This document shows, piece by piece, positions 29,981-39,127 of a stretch of 40,744 nt of DNA (the stretch's first letter is position 1; each line of letters starts with the position of its first letter). The stretch is from NCBI GenBank assembly GCA_002254845.1, contig NKPT01000031.1:1-40744 (forward strand), read 5' to 3'. Both the position numbers and the translations under genes were made by a program. The notes under the pieces were generated by a model that was not told the DNA's origin, ran no database searches, and was given only the letters and a program-made list of their open reading frames with translations. This DNA is from Chloracidobacterium sp. CP2_5A (lineage in GTDB: Bacteria; Acidobacteriota; Blastocatellia; Chloracidobacteriales; Chloracidobacteriaceae).

Positions 29981-30853
29981 ATGAAGTATGCCGTTCGATT
30001 CTGGGCCGCCCTAGCCGCGGTTGCCGCCCTGTGCGATCTTGGCAGCGTTCCGCTGGTCTGGTCCGAGCCGCGTCGCCCCAGCCCGGAGTGTCCAGGAAGT
30101 CCCAGCTATGACTGTAACGTCATCCCGCCGGTCGTCTGCCGGGCCATTTGCAATCAGTTTCAATCGGCCGTCGTGCGAGATCGCTGCGCCTACCGGCAAC
30201 GGCTGGTCATTGAGCGTTACGAAAAGCCGCGCCGCCCCGGCGACGCGCCGGGGCGGCAGCGCCAGAACCGCGAGACGGAGGTGATGGTCGAGCCGTCAAC
30301 GCGACCTGACGAAACCGGACAGTATCCAGTGTTGACGCGCATCGTGAGCGATACCGACGACAACGGGCGGCCCAAGAGCCGCGTTGATCCCAAGGCGCTG
30401 ACCATCCTTTCGGCGCAAGGTTTTTTTGACCTGATCTTTTTCCCGCTGACGCCGGAGCGGATTGCTTACTATGAGTTCGAGCCGACCAGCTCTCCGCGCG
30501 AAGGCGAGCTGGCCTTTCGGTTCCGACCGCGCACGCAGTCGCGCGCGGTTCCACTGGCTTCCGGCGTCGTCTATCTGAGCGAGCAGGGCGAGATGCTCAC
30601 GCTGGCCATAGACGGGATGTATAACCTGGAGATTTTGGACAAGAGCCTCAAGAACATCCGATCTATCTCGGCGACGGTGGACTATTCGCAATTCAACGAC
30701 CGTTTTCGCATGCCGACGCTGGCGCGCGGCGAGGGGCTTTCGGATGTCTCGCGTTTTGATGGTTATTTCAAGTTTAGCTTCGAGGAAGGCAATTACCGTC
30801 CGGTGCTGAGGATGCCCTCTTGGGCGACGAGCGGACGCGCGCCCCGCGATTGA
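29981..30853 (+). CDS. Exported protein of unknown function
   Basis: I do not recognise this 290-aa protein. The start is ATG 29981 (a GTG at 29978 would add one residue), with GAGGT 10 bases before it. A signal peptide (FWAALAAVAALCDLGSVPLVWS) is followed by a cysteine cluster (four cysteines at about 36-60), which may form disulfides in the periplasm, then basic residues and a beta-rich C-terminal half with FFDLIFFPLTPERIAYYEFEP and DYSQFNDRFRMP. It is divergent from the zinc-ribbon gene and convergent with pilC. Confidence 0.75.
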   Translation: MKYAVRFWAALAAVAALCDLGSVPLVWSEPRRPSPECPGSPSYDCNVIPPVVCRAICNQFQSAVVRDRCAYRQRLVIERYEKPRRPGDAPGRQRQNRETEVMVEPSTRPDETGQYPVLTRIVSDTDDNGRPKSRVDPKALTILSAQGFFDLIFFPLTPERIAYYEFEPTSSPREGELAFRFRPRTQSRAVPLASGVVYLSEQGEMLTLAIDGMYNLEILDKSLKNIRSISATVDYSQFNDRFRMPTLARGEGLSDVSRFDGYFKFSFEEGNYRPVLRMPSWATSGRAPRD

Positions 30854-30900
30854 GAAAACGCGAGTCGCTGACGGCAGCCCGCCGCGGCGACCCGCGCTTC
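30854..30900 (-). terminator. Stem-loop terminator at the end of the pil genes
   Basis: On the minus strand a hairpin with arms CGCG-mismatch-GTCGC (30859-30868) and GCGAC-mismatch-CGCG (30887-30896) is followed by TTTTCTC. It lies 20 to 57 bases beyond the pilC stop and directly beside the stop of the convergent exported-protein gene. Confidence 0.45.
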
Positions 30901-30915
30901 TCCCGGCGGCTTGGC

Positions 30916-32142
30916 TTATCGTCCCGCCAGCTTGCCGACCAGGGCGAAAAGCGGGAGGTACATGGCGATGACGATGCTCCCGATGGTGATGCCTAGGAAG
31001 CCAATCATGATTGGCTCGATGAGGGTCAGCAGGTTGGCGATCGCCGCGTCAACTTCGAGTTCGTAGAAGTCCGCGATCTTAGAAAGCATCGCGTCAAGCG
31101 CGCCGGTTTGCTCGCCAACGCCGATCATCTGACAAACCATCGAGGGGAAAACGCCGCTGGCTTTGAGCGGCTCGACAATGGTTTGTCCTTGCTCGATGGA
31201 GCTGCGCACGCGGATGATGGCGTTGCCGACGATGACATTCCCGGCCGTGCGGGCCGTGATGTCGAGCGATTCGAGAATCGGAACGCCGCTAGACAATAGC
31301 GTGGCCAGCGTCCGCGAGAAGCGCGCCACGGCGATTTTCAGCAGAATGTCCCCAATGACGGGAATCTTGAGCATCAGCCGGTCAATCTGGAAGCGCCCGC
31401 CGGGCGTTTTGTAGTAGGAGCGAATGATCAGCGCGATGGCGACGATGATGCCGAGCAGCAGCCACCAATAGCTTGCCATGAAGGAGCTGATGGCGATGAC
31501 GATTTCCGTCGGCAGCGGGAGGCGCTCGCCCGGTCCGAGCAAGCCTTCAAAGATGTTTCGGAAGGCCGGGATGACCACTACCATGATGACGGCGATCACG
31601 GCCACGGCAAGCACGATCACCGCCGACGGGTAGATGAGGGCTGAAATGACATCGGAGCGGAGCTTGACGATTTTTTCGATGAAGGTTGCCAGGCGCTGCA
31701 AAATGGTGTCGAGGATACCGCCGGTCTCCCCCGCCGCCACCATATTCGTGTAGAGGTTGTCAAACACCTTGGGATGTTTGGCCATAGATTCCGAGAGGGT
31801 CGAGCCGGTTTCGACATCCGTCCGCACCTGCGTCAACACCTGCTTGAAATATTTGTTTTTATCCTGCTGGGTGGCCAAAATCTCAAGGCACTGCACCAGC
31901 GGCAAGCCAGCGTCAATCATGACCGAGAACTGGCGCGTAAAAATGGCCAATTCCTTTGAGCTGACTTTCCCGCCGACCAGTTTGGGAAGAGCAATGTCGC
32001 GTCCTTTTTCCCGCACGCTGACGACCGTAACCTGTTCGCGGCGGAGCATGGCTTCGAGCTCTTCGCGATTGGCGGCCTCGCGCTGGGTGTTGACTGGCTG
32101 GTTGGTGCGCTGGTTGCGTCCTACAACAACATACGTCGGCAT
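30916..32142 (-). CDS. pilC: Type IV pilus inner membrane platform protein PilC
   Basis: The 408-aa protein has two T2SSF (GspF) domains. The first has FTRQFSVMIDAGLPLVQCLEIL at ~70, and the second FSRTLATLLSSGVPILESLDI at ~275; three or four membrane helices lie between and after them. The length and N-terminus (MPTYVVVGR) fit PilC. It forms the platform on which the PilB and PilT motors act to extend and retract the pilus. The start ATG 32142 has AAGGAG about 10 bases ahead. It is the last gene of pilB-pilT-pilC, with a 274-base gap before it. Confidence 0.95.
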   Translation of the reverse strand: MPTYVVVGRNQRTNQPVNTQREAANREELEAMLRREQVTVVSVREKGRDIALPKLVGGKVSSKELAIFTRQFSVMIDAGLPLVQCLEILATQQDKNKYFKQVLTQVRTDVETGSTLSESMAKHPKVFDNLYTNMVAAGETGGILDTILQRLATFIEKIVKLRSDVISALIYPSAVIVLAVAVIAVIMVVVIPAFRNIFEGLLGPGERLPLPTEIVIAISSFMASYWWLLLGIIVAIALIIRSYYKTPGGRFQIDRLMLKIPVIGDILLKIAVARFSRTLATLLSSGVPILESLDITARTAGNVIVGNAIIRVRSSIEQGQTIVEPLKASGVFPSMVCQMIGVGEQTGALDAMLSKIADFYELEVDAAIANLLTLIEPIMIGFLGITIGSIVIAMYLPLFALVGKLAGR

Positions 32143-32416
32143 GACCGAATCACTCCTTGCACCGATGCATCTGCGACTGCTTGATTAGGAGGCTGTCCAG
32201 AACCCGCTTGGCTAGGACTGGCGAAGACCGTTTTTGACCAGCTTATGCCTGGGTCGAGCCAGCAAGTCGGCGGCAACATCCAAGCTCGCGCGCGGGTGGC
32301 AGCCATTGCCCCTGATTCAAAGTATGCGCCTATTGTTGGCGATACCAGCGAGATGCGCAAGTCGCGAAGTGAAAACTCCGGGACTTTGCATCATGAGTCC
32401 AAGAGATTATGCCTGG
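32143..32416 (-). other. Gene-free gap between pilT and pilC
   Basis: The gap has 274 bases and contains no convincing gene on either strand. The pilC ribosome-binding site AAGGAG lies at its downstream end. The length is large for an operon gap and leaves room for a promoter or leader, but I see no defined motif. Confidence 0.4.
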
Positions 32417-33592
32417 CTAGCGTCGAATCGGCGGCGCGCCGGGGCGCGCCGGCCCGCCGGGCGGCATCGGGCGGCCAGTCGGCGGCATGGGGCCTCCGGG
32501 CCCGCCGCCCAGCCCGCCGGTGGCGCGGTTGATTAGGTCCTGCAACTCATCTGGATTATGCGAGCGCGCCATGGCGACATCGAGCGAAATCTGACGATTG
32601 AGATACAGACCAAGCAGGGACTGATTGAACGTCTGCATGCCGAACTTATCTTGGCCCGTTTGCATCATCCCATAAATCTGGTGGATTTTATCCTCGCGGA
32701 TCAGGTTGCGAATAGCCGAGTTCGGCACGAGAATCTCGAGCGCCATGCAGCGCCCCTGCCCGTTGGCCTTCGGCAGCAGCGACTGACACAGCACGCCTTC
32801 CAGCACCAAGCTGAGCTGCGTTCGAATCTGCGACTGCTGGTGCGCCGGGAAGATGTCAATAATACGGTTGATCGTCGAGTAAGCGGAGTTGGTGTGTAGC
32901 GTCCCAAAGGTCAAGTGGCCAGTTTCGGCAATGCGCAGCGCCGTTTCGACGGTTTCGAGGTCGCGCATTTCGCCGATGAGCACCACATCTGGGTCCTGAC
33001 GCAGGGCGGCGCGCAGCGAGTTGCTAAAGCTGTGGGTGTCGGCATGAACCTCGCGCTGGTTGACGAGGCAGTTTTTATGCGGGTGCAGAAACTCGATTGG
33101 GTCTTCAATCGTGATGATGTGCTCGTGTCGGTCCTCATTGATCTTGTTGATCATCGAGGCGAGCGTCGTGGACTTCCCCGAGCCGGTTGGCCCGGTGACG
33201 AGGATCAGTCCGCGCGGCTTCTCGCATAGCTTTTTGACGATGGGCGGCAAGCCAAGCTCCTCAAAGGTGCGGATTTCGTAGGGAATCGCCCGAAAGACCG
33301 CCCCGACCGCGCCGCGCTGATTGAACAAGTTGGCTCGAAAGCGCGACATCCCCTTGATGCCAAACGAGAAATCGAGTTCAAGCGTTTCCTCGAAGCGGTG
33401 TTTCTGCGCGTCGGTCAGGACGGAGTAGGCTAGCTGCTTTGTGTCCGCCGGCGTCATTTCCGGGTAGTCGAGCGGCCGGAGGTGCCCGTGAACTCGAACC
33501 TGCGGCGGGGAGTTGGTCGTGATGTGGAGATCTGAGCCGCCCAACTCGATCATTTTCCGAAGCAGGTCGCTTAGAACAAAGTTTGATGACAT
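32417..33592 (-). CDS. pilT: Type IV pilus retraction ATPase PilT
   Basis: The 391-aa protein has the PilT N-terminal domain (LRKMIELGGSDLHIT) and the ATPase with Walker A GPTGSGKST, Asp box ITIEDPIEFLH, Walker B VVLIGEMRD and the His box HLTFGTLHTNSA. AIRNLIRE, close to the PilT-specific AIRNLIRE motif, is present near 300. The ATPase powers pilus retraction for twitching and DNA uptake. The last ~35 residues are a Gly/Pro/Arg-rich tail (GGLGGGPGGPMPP...) that exceeds the usual PilT length. The start is ATG 33592. Confidence 0.96.
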   Translation of the reverse strand: MSSNFVLSDLLRKMIELGGSDLHITTNSPPQVRVHGHLRPLDYPEMTPADTKQLAYSVLTDAQKHRFEETLELDFSFGIKGMSRFRANLFNQRGAVGAVFRAIPYEIRTFEELGLPPIVKKLCEKPRGLILVTGPTGSGKSTTLASMINKINEDRHEHIITIEDPIEFLHPHKNCLVNQREVHADTHSFSNSLRAALRQDPDVVLIGEMRDLETVETALRIAETGHLTFGTLHTNSAYSTINRIIDIFPAHQQSQIRTQLSLVLEGVLCQSLLPKANGQGRCMALEILVPNSAIRNLIREDKIHQIYGMMQTGQDKFGMQTFNQSLLGLYLNRQISLDVAMARSHNPDELQDLINRATGGLGGGPGGPMPPTGRPMPPGGPARPGAPPIRR

Positions 33593-33728
33593 GTCTCGTG
33601 TACCTCCGTAGGTGGCGCCGACGGCGGGCCTCGGTCCTAAAGTTTTCTAGCGAGTCGCAAATGCCGCTTAGCAGCGCTCCGCTGGACGCCGCGCCGTCCC
33701 CGGTGTCACTCGCGACAACCGGCAAGCG

Positions 33729-35576
33729 TCACAGGACGGTTTCGCGCACCACTTCCTCAATCGTGGTGATGCCTTCCATAATCTTTCGCAGTCCGCTGCG
33801 CCGGAGTGTCAGCATGCCGTGTTCGATGGCTTTCTTGCGTAACTCCAGCGCCGAAGCCCCGATGAGGATGAGTTCGCGCAGCTCGTCATTCATTTCCATG
33901 ACCTCATAGAGGCCAACGCGGCCTTTGTAGCCCGATCCCTTGCACTTCGGACACTCGCGCCCGTCTTTGGTTTTGCCCGTTCCCTCGTAAATCGTGACCC
34001 TGGAGGCTTCTTCCGGCGTGAAGCCAAGCTCGATCAGGGTTTGCGCCGGGGGCTGAATTTTGGCGGGGGCCTTGCACTCGGTGCAAATGCGACGGATGAG
34101 GCGCTGCGCCTGAATGAGGTTGACCGAAGTGGCCACCAAAAACGGCTCGATGCCCATGTTCATCAGGCGGCTGACCGTGGATGGGGCGTCGTTGGTGTGG
34201 AGCGTTGAAAGCACCAAGTGGCCGGTCAGCGAAGCCTTGACCGCGATTTCGGCCGTTTCGAAGTCACGGATTTCGCCGACCAGAACGATGTTTGGGTCTT
34301 GGCGCAGGAATGACCGGAGCGCGGCGGCGAAGTTCAGCCCAATTTGCTCCTTCATCTGCACCTGGTTGATACCGGTCAGGTTGAACTCGACCGGATCCTC
34401 GGCCGTCATGATGTTCGTGTCCGGCGTGTTCAAGCTGGAAAGCGCCGAATACAGGGTATTGGTTTTGCCTGACCCGGTCGGCCCCGTGACTAGCACCATG
34501 CCGTAGGGCTTGGCAATCTGGCGCTTGAACTTCTCAAGGCTTTCCGGCTCGAAGCCCAGCTTGGTCATGTCGAGCATCAGCTTCTCTTTGTCGAGCAGCC
34601 GAAGCACGATTTTTTCGCCCCAGAGCGTTGGAAGCGTTGAAACGCGAAAGTCCAGGTCGCGCACGCCGGTGTCGCGCTTGAGCTTGATTTTGATGCGCCC
34701 GTCCTGGGGCAGGCGCGTCTCGGCAATGTCCAGCTTGGCCATAATTTTGATGCGCGAGGTCAGGCCGGCCCGCATTTTCATTGGCGGGCGCATGACTTCC
34801 CGCAAAAGCCCGTCAACTCGGAAGCGGACGCGAAATTCCTTTTCGTACGGCTCGATGTGGATGTCGCTCGCGCCATACTCCAGCGAGCTTACCAAGATCA
34901 TGTTGACCAGCTTGACAACGGGCGCCTCGTCAGCAGCCGAGGCGCTCAGGTCAAGCACCTCTTCCGTCGGCGACTCGCTCACTTCGAGGTCGCTCTCGCC
35001 TAGCGCCTCGTTGATTTCGTTCATCGCCTCGTCGAGATTGACCATTGCCGAGGGAGGCGCGGCGGCGAGGTTGCTCAGGTTGCCAAGGCTGAATTGGTCG
35101 TTGAGCCCGGCCGAAAATTCGCTCATCTTTTCGGCTAGGACCAGCCCTTTCTCAGGGGCGTAATACCGCGCAAGGGCGCGCTCCAGCGACAACTCCGAAA
35201 CGACGACTTGGTCAATGCTAAGGCCCGTCATGAACTTGATGTCGTCCACGGCGAAGACATTGGCCGGGTCCACCATGGCCAGCGTCATGGTCGAGCCGTT
35301 TCGCGCCAGCGGCATGGCCATGTATTTTCGGGCGGTTTCCTCCGGAAGCAGGCGAACCGCGTTGGGGTCAACGTCAAAAAGATCGAGGTTGACAGCCGGA
35401 ACGCCGTACTGGCGGCTGAGAACCGAGGTGATCACCTCATCCTGCACCATGCCCAGCATGACAAGTATAGAGCCAAGGCGACCGCCATTCGCCCGTTGGT
35501 AGTCCAGCGCTTCCTTCAACTGCTGCGGCGTGATCAGCCCTTCCTTCAGAAGAACTTCACCAAGCTTTGCTGACAT
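33729..35576 (-). CDS. pilB: Type IV pilus extension ATPase PilB
   Basis: The 615-aa protein has a GspE/PilB N-terminal domain (KLGEVLLKEGLITPQQL), a second N-terminal-type region, and the ATPase with Walker A GPTGSGKTN, Asp box MTAEDPVEFNL, Walker B IVLVGEIRD and His box HLVLSTLHTNDA. A four-cysteine zinc site (CTEC...CPKC) lies before GYKGRVGLYEVMEM. PilB drives pilus assembly from the cytoplasmic face. The start ATG 35576 faces comEC across 145 bases. It leads the pilB-pilT-pilC run. Confidence 0.96.
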   Translation of the reverse strand: MSAKLGEVLLKEGLITPQQLKEALDYQRANGGRLGSILVMLGMVQDEVITSVLSRQYGVPAVNLDLFDVDPNAVRLLPEETARKYMAMPLARNGSTMTLAMVDPANVFAVDDIKFMTGLSIDQVVVSELSLERALARYYAPEKGLVLAEKMSEFSAGLNDQFSLGNLSNLAAAPPSAMVNLDEAMNEINEALGESDLEVSESPTEEVLDLSASAADEAPVVKLVNMILVSSLEYGASDIHIEPYEKEFRVRFRVDGLLREVMRPPMKMRAGLTSRIKIMAKLDIAETRLPQDGRIKIKLKRDTGVRDLDFRVSTLPTLWGEKIVLRLLDKEKLMLDMTKLGFEPESLEKFKRQIAKPYGMVLVTGPTGSGKTNTLYSALSSLNTPDTNIMTAEDPVEFNLTGINQVQMKEQIGLNFAAALRSFLRQDPNIVLVGEIRDFETAEIAVKASLTGHLVLSTLHTNDAPSTVSRLMNMGIEPFLVATSVNLIQAQRLIRRICTECKAPAKIQPPAQTLIELGFTPEEASRVTIYEGTGKTKDGRECPKCKGSGYKGRVGLYEVMEMNDELRELILIGASALELRKKAIEHGMLTLRRSGLRKIMEGITTIEEVVRETVL

Positions 35577-35721
35577 TTGCTAAATACCCTTGGGTAACTC
35601 TGGTCAAGGCGACTAAAACTCGTAAGCATTGGGAGCAACCGAATGGATGTCGCCTGGGAGTCGCTTTTCCAAAGTTTGGCACTGAAGCTTTGGCAATGAA
35701 ACTAAGGGAACGGTTGTAACT
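35577..35721. promoter_or_regulatory. Divergent intergenic region between pilB and comEC
   Basis: This 145-base region must carry the start signals for both pilB and comEC. On the plus strand AAGGGA lies about 12 bases before the comEC ATG. TTTGGCA occurs twice, 14 bases apart (35675-35681 and 35689-35695). No strong -35/-10 pair is evident in either direction. Confidence 0.4.
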
Positions 35722-38451
35722 ATGTCAAGCGACAGCTTGCCGTCGCCCGCGCGGCTAAGCCTGACAGCGCGCGCGCCGCTTTTCCTGGCGTCTATCTGGC
35801 TCATCGCGGGGATTCTAGCAGAGGCTTGCCTGCCGGCCGCGTCGCCTTGGGCGTGGTGGCTGGGCTTGGCCGCGCTGTGGATGCTCTGGGCGAGCTGGCG
35901 TCGCCGCGTCGCCTTTTACCCGATGACCGGGCTACGCTTGGCCGCCGCCTGTATCGCGCTGGGCGGGGCTTGGGCGGCTTCCATTGAGCGGCGCGCGCTT
36001 GAGGCGGGTGATCGCGTTCGGGTTCGGCTGCGAGCGGTCGCGCCGGAAACGCCGCTGATCTTGACCGGCCGCCTCGCGGATTGGCCCGAGCCGGCCGTCG
36101 GGCGCGTCGCGCTCGATGTGGACGCGGCGACCCTACGCCTGGATGAAAGGATGGCGGATGAGCCGGCGCGCGGGCGGATTCGACTGATGCTGCCTTTGCA
36201 GCGCCCTGAGCAGGTCGCTGACTGGGAGCGCCTGGCGCTTGCGCCGGGCGACCGCGTCGCGGTGAAGGCGACGCTGGATCGGCGGGGGCGCTATGAAAAT
36301 CCGGGGGGGCCGGATGCTGGGGCTTACCTTGACTGGCGCGGCGCTGATGCGCGCGGGCAAGTCCTGCTTTTGACGCGCCTGCAAGCGGCTGAGGCAGGTT
36401 GCGGAGCTTGGCTGGGGAAGCTCCGCCTATGGGCTATTCGCCAACTCCAGCAGGACTTCGACGCCCGGACGGGCGGACTGCTGGCCGGTATCGCGCTTGG
36501 AAGCGACCGCTTCCTGGACGCCGCTTGGGCCGAGCGGTTCCGGCGGAGCGGACTCTTTCACTTGCTGGTGATTTCCGGGTCTCATTTCGCGCTCGTCGCT
36601 GGCATTGTCGCTTGGCTGCTGTCCCTTATGACGCGCCGCCGATGGATCGCCGCTATCGCGATTTTGACCGTGGTCTGGTGTTACGCTTGGCTTGTCGGGC
36701 TAGACCCTCCGGTCTGGCGGGCCGCAGTGGCCGTCACGGTTTGGCAGGCGGCCCGCCTGTTCTACCGCGAGCCGGACTGGCTCAACGCGCTGGGCGCTTG
36801 CGCCTGCGTTTTGCTTGTCATGCAGCCATCCAATCTCTTCGCGCCCAGCTTCCAGTTGACCTTCGGCGCCGTCTTGGCGCTCGCGGGGGCGGCCGCGCCG
36901 CTCCAGGCGCGCCTGCGCGCCATTGGCGAGTGGCGTCCTACGCGCGCAACGCCCTATCCGCCCGCCGCGCCGCCGGTCGTCCGGCGCTTCGCCGAAGCGC
37001 TGTTCTGGCGCGAGTCGCGGTTTCAGAAGCGGATGCGGCGCGAGCCGGTGACATATCGCTTGGACAAATCGCCCTGGGCCGCGCGGCTTGAACGGCTTGG
37101 CTATGGCGACTGGAATGCGCAAACCGCGTTGCGATGGGCGTTCGGCATCCTGCTGGCTGGCGCCTGCGTGCAGGTCGCGCTGCTGCCGATGAGCTTAGCC
37201 TACTTCAACCGCATCGCGCCGGCCGGCGGCGTGGCGACCCTCGTGGCCGAAGTCGTCCTGACCGCGACGCTCCTATGCGCGCTGGGCTACTTCGTCGCGC
37301 TGGGCCTGTTTCCGCCGGCTGCGGCGCCATTCAAGTGGCTTGCGACGCGCAGCGTCGAGTGCTTGACGGCGGTCGCCGATCTGGGCAGTCGCTGGGGAGA
37401 CTGGCGCGCGCCCCACTGGGAGGGCTGGGGCCTCGCCGTCTATGGCGGCTTTGCGCTTGGCTGCTGGCTGCTTGGCGCGGCGCTGCGCGGCTGGCGTCCG
37501 CTGGATTGTCCATCGCGCAGCCCGCGGCAGCGCTGGCTATTCGCCCTCGGCGCGGCGCTGTGCCTTGTCTTTGGCTGGCTGACGGTCATCCCTCCGCGCG
37601 ACTGGCGCAGACCTCCGCTTGGCTGTTTGCGAGTGACCTTTCTCGATGTCGGGCAGGGCGATTGCATTCTGCTGGAATTCCCGACCGGCGAAACGCTGCT
37701 CGTGGATAGCGGCGGGCAAAGCCATGAGGCTGGCCTTTCCCTAGACGGCTTTCGTGAAGACGCGATAGACATCGGCGAGCGCGTCGTCGCTCGGTGCCTG
37801 TGGGCGCGGGGCATCGCTCGGCTGAACGGGATTATCGCCACCCACCCGGATAGCGATCACGTCGGCGGCTTTAGGGCGCTGGCTCAATGCATTCGCATTG
37901 GTCAGGCTTGGCACGGTCAGGCGCAAGCCGCTGATCCGATCTTCCGGCGGCTTGCGCAGGAGCTGGACCGCCACGGCATTCCGCGCCGCGTCGTCCAAGC
38001 CGGATTGCAGACTCGCATCGGCGCTGTCAGACTGACCTGCCTGTGGCCGCCGCCTGATGTTGCGCCAACTGGAACAAATCAGGATTCGCTTGTTTGGCGC
38101 CTGGACTACGGGCGGCGGTCGTTTTTGCTGACCAGCGACATTGAAGCCAGGGACGAGCAGGCCCTCGTTGCCGCCAGCGCGCCGCTGGCCTGCGATGTTG
38201 TCAAAGCGCCGCACCATGGCAGTCGGAGTTCAAGCTCGGCCGATTTTGTCAGCGCGACGGGCGCCACCCACGTCGTGTTCAGCGCGCCGCGACAGTCGCC
38301 GTTTGGGCATCCCCACGCGGAAGTCGTGAATCGCTATGCGCGCTTGCTTCCGCGAGCCGGGCAGTGGCATACCGGACGCGACGGCGCGATCACCTTTGAG
38401 ACTGACGGCGAGACCCTGCGCGTTTACAGCCAGGCGCGACAGAGAGCGTAA
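35722..38451 (+). CDS. comEC: ComEC/Rec2 DNA-uptake channel
   Basis: The 909-aa protein has an N-terminal DUF4131-like region, the Competence domain with many membrane helices and the motif FHLLVISGSHFALVAGI (~275-291), and a C-terminal metallo-beta-lactamase-like domain from about residue 636. That domain has TFLDVGQGDCILLEF, the metal-binding THPDSDHVGG (His ~708) and APHHGSRSSSS. ComEC transports a single DNA strand across the inner membrane. The metal motif THxDxDH is complete. A basic loop of about 70 residues lies between membrane segments at ~400-465. It is divergent from pilB, which joins the pilus and the channel in one competence locus. The next gene overlaps its stop by one base. 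Confidence 0.94.
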   Translation: MSSDSLPSPARLSLTARAPLFLASIWLIAGILAEACLPAASPWAWWLGLAALWMLWASWRRRVAFYPMTGLRLAAACIALGGAWAASIERRALEAGDRVRVRLRAVAPETPLILTGRLADWPEPAVGRVALDVDAATLRLDERMADEPARGRIRLMLPLQRPEQVADWERLALAPGDRVAVKATLDRRGRYENPGGPDAGAYLDWRGADARGQVLLLTRLQAAEAGCGAWLGKLRLWAIRQLQQDFDARTGGLLAGIALGSDRFLDAAWAERFRRSGLFHLLVISGSHFALVAGIVAWLLSLMTRRRWIAAIAILTVVWCYAWLVGLDPPVWRAAVAVTVWQAARLFYREPDWLNALGACACVLLVMQPSNLFAPSFQLTFGAVLALAGAAAPLQARLRAIGEWRPTRATPYPPAAPPVVRRFAEALFWRESRFQKRMRREPVTYRLDKSPWAARLERLGYGDWNAQTALRWAFGILLAGACVQVALLPMSLAYFNRIAPAGGVATLVAEVVLTATLLCALGYFVALGLFPPAAAPFKWLATRSVECLTAVADLGSRWGDWRAPHWEGWGLAVYGGFALGCWLLGAALRGWRPLDCPSRSPRQRWLFALGAALCLVFGWLTVIPPRDWRRPPLGCLRVTFLDVGQGDCILLEFPTGETLLVDSGGQSHEAGLSLDGFREDAIDIGERVVARCLWARGIARLNGIIATHPDSDHVGGFRALAQCIRIGQAWHGQAQAADPIFRRLAQELDRHGIPRRVVQAGLQTRIGAVRLTCLWPPPDVAPTGTNQDSLVWRLDYGRRSFLLTSDIEARDEQALVAASAPLACDVVKAPHHGSRSSSSADFVSATGATHVVFSAPRQSPFGHPHAEVVNRYARLLPRAGQWHTGRDGAITFETDGETLRVYSQARQRA

Positions 38452-39068
38452 TGGCGAGCGACCTGCGAGCATCCGCTTTTTCACCAGGGCCGGACTTGGC
38501 GAAAGCCTTTCGCTGGGGGGCGCTCGCTTGGCTGGGACTCTGGCTGCTGATGGCGCCCGCGCCGGCGCAGAGCGGACGGCAGCGGGAGCGTCCCGACGAG
38601 AAGCCGCGCGGCGGCTTCGAGCTGGTTTCCGCGGAGGGCGGCTTTCGCGTCCGGCTGCCGCGCGGCTTCGAGCAGCCCAAGCGCGAGGAGAGCTCGAATG
38701 GAGCCGTTGTTGTCTTCACGAGCGCGGCGGCGAATGAAACGGCGTGCCAAGTCGCGGTTCGAACGTTCGCGCGCCCGGAACTCGGCAACGCTACTGCCGA
38801 CCAAGTGATGGATGCGGCGCGGGATGCGCTGCTGCGTCCCTACCGGGGCGCGATCGAGCAGGAAGACAGCTACGTTGTGCAGGGGCATCCGGCGCGGGCG
38901 GTCTTTTTCAGCGGCGCGCGCGGCGACAAAGCCGTTTTCGGAAGGGTGGACTTCATCTTCGCGTCGCCGCGGCTTTACCAGCTGGCGATTGTCGCCACTT
39001 TCCCGGTTGAGCTTGACCGAGATGACGTTCAGCGATTTTTCGAGTCGTTCACGCTCCTCAATCCGTAA
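38451..39068 (+). CDS. Exported protein of unknown function coupled to comEC
   Basis: The protein has 205 aa. Its ATG overlaps the comEC stop (TAATG). A signal peptide (WGALAWLGLWLLMAPAPAQS) ends at about residue 41. The mature part is beta/alpha with SAEGGFRVRLPRGFEQP, VVVFTSAA and a closing LDRDDVQRFFESFTLLNP, a layout I associate with PsbP/Mog1-like folds. Stop-start overlap implies translational coupling with comEC, but a role in uptake is only positional inference. Confidence 0.75.
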   Translation: MASDLRASAFSPGPDLAKAFRWGALAWLGLWLLMAPAPAQSGRQRERPDEKPRGGFELVSAEGGFRVRLPRGFEQPKREESSNGAVVVFTSAAANETACQVAVRTFARPELGNATADQVMDAARDALLRPYRGAIEQEDSYVVQGHPARAVFFSGARGDKAVFGRVDFIFASPRLYQLAIVATFPVELDRDDVQRFFESFTLLNP

Positions 39069-39127
39069 TCCGCAGTGGCGCGTCGCTCCGGCCGCGCTAC
39101 TTGCTTTTCAGCTTTTTCCAGCCTGAT

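Noticed and set aside
32234-32536. Plus-strand frames across the pilT-pilC gap
   Set aside because: They run into antisense of the pilT tail, lack a ribosome-binding site and have no family likeness.
35677-35695. TGGCAC...TTTGGCA read as a sigma54 promoter before comEC
   Set aside because: The spacing between the GG and GC elements does not match the -24/-12 consensus.
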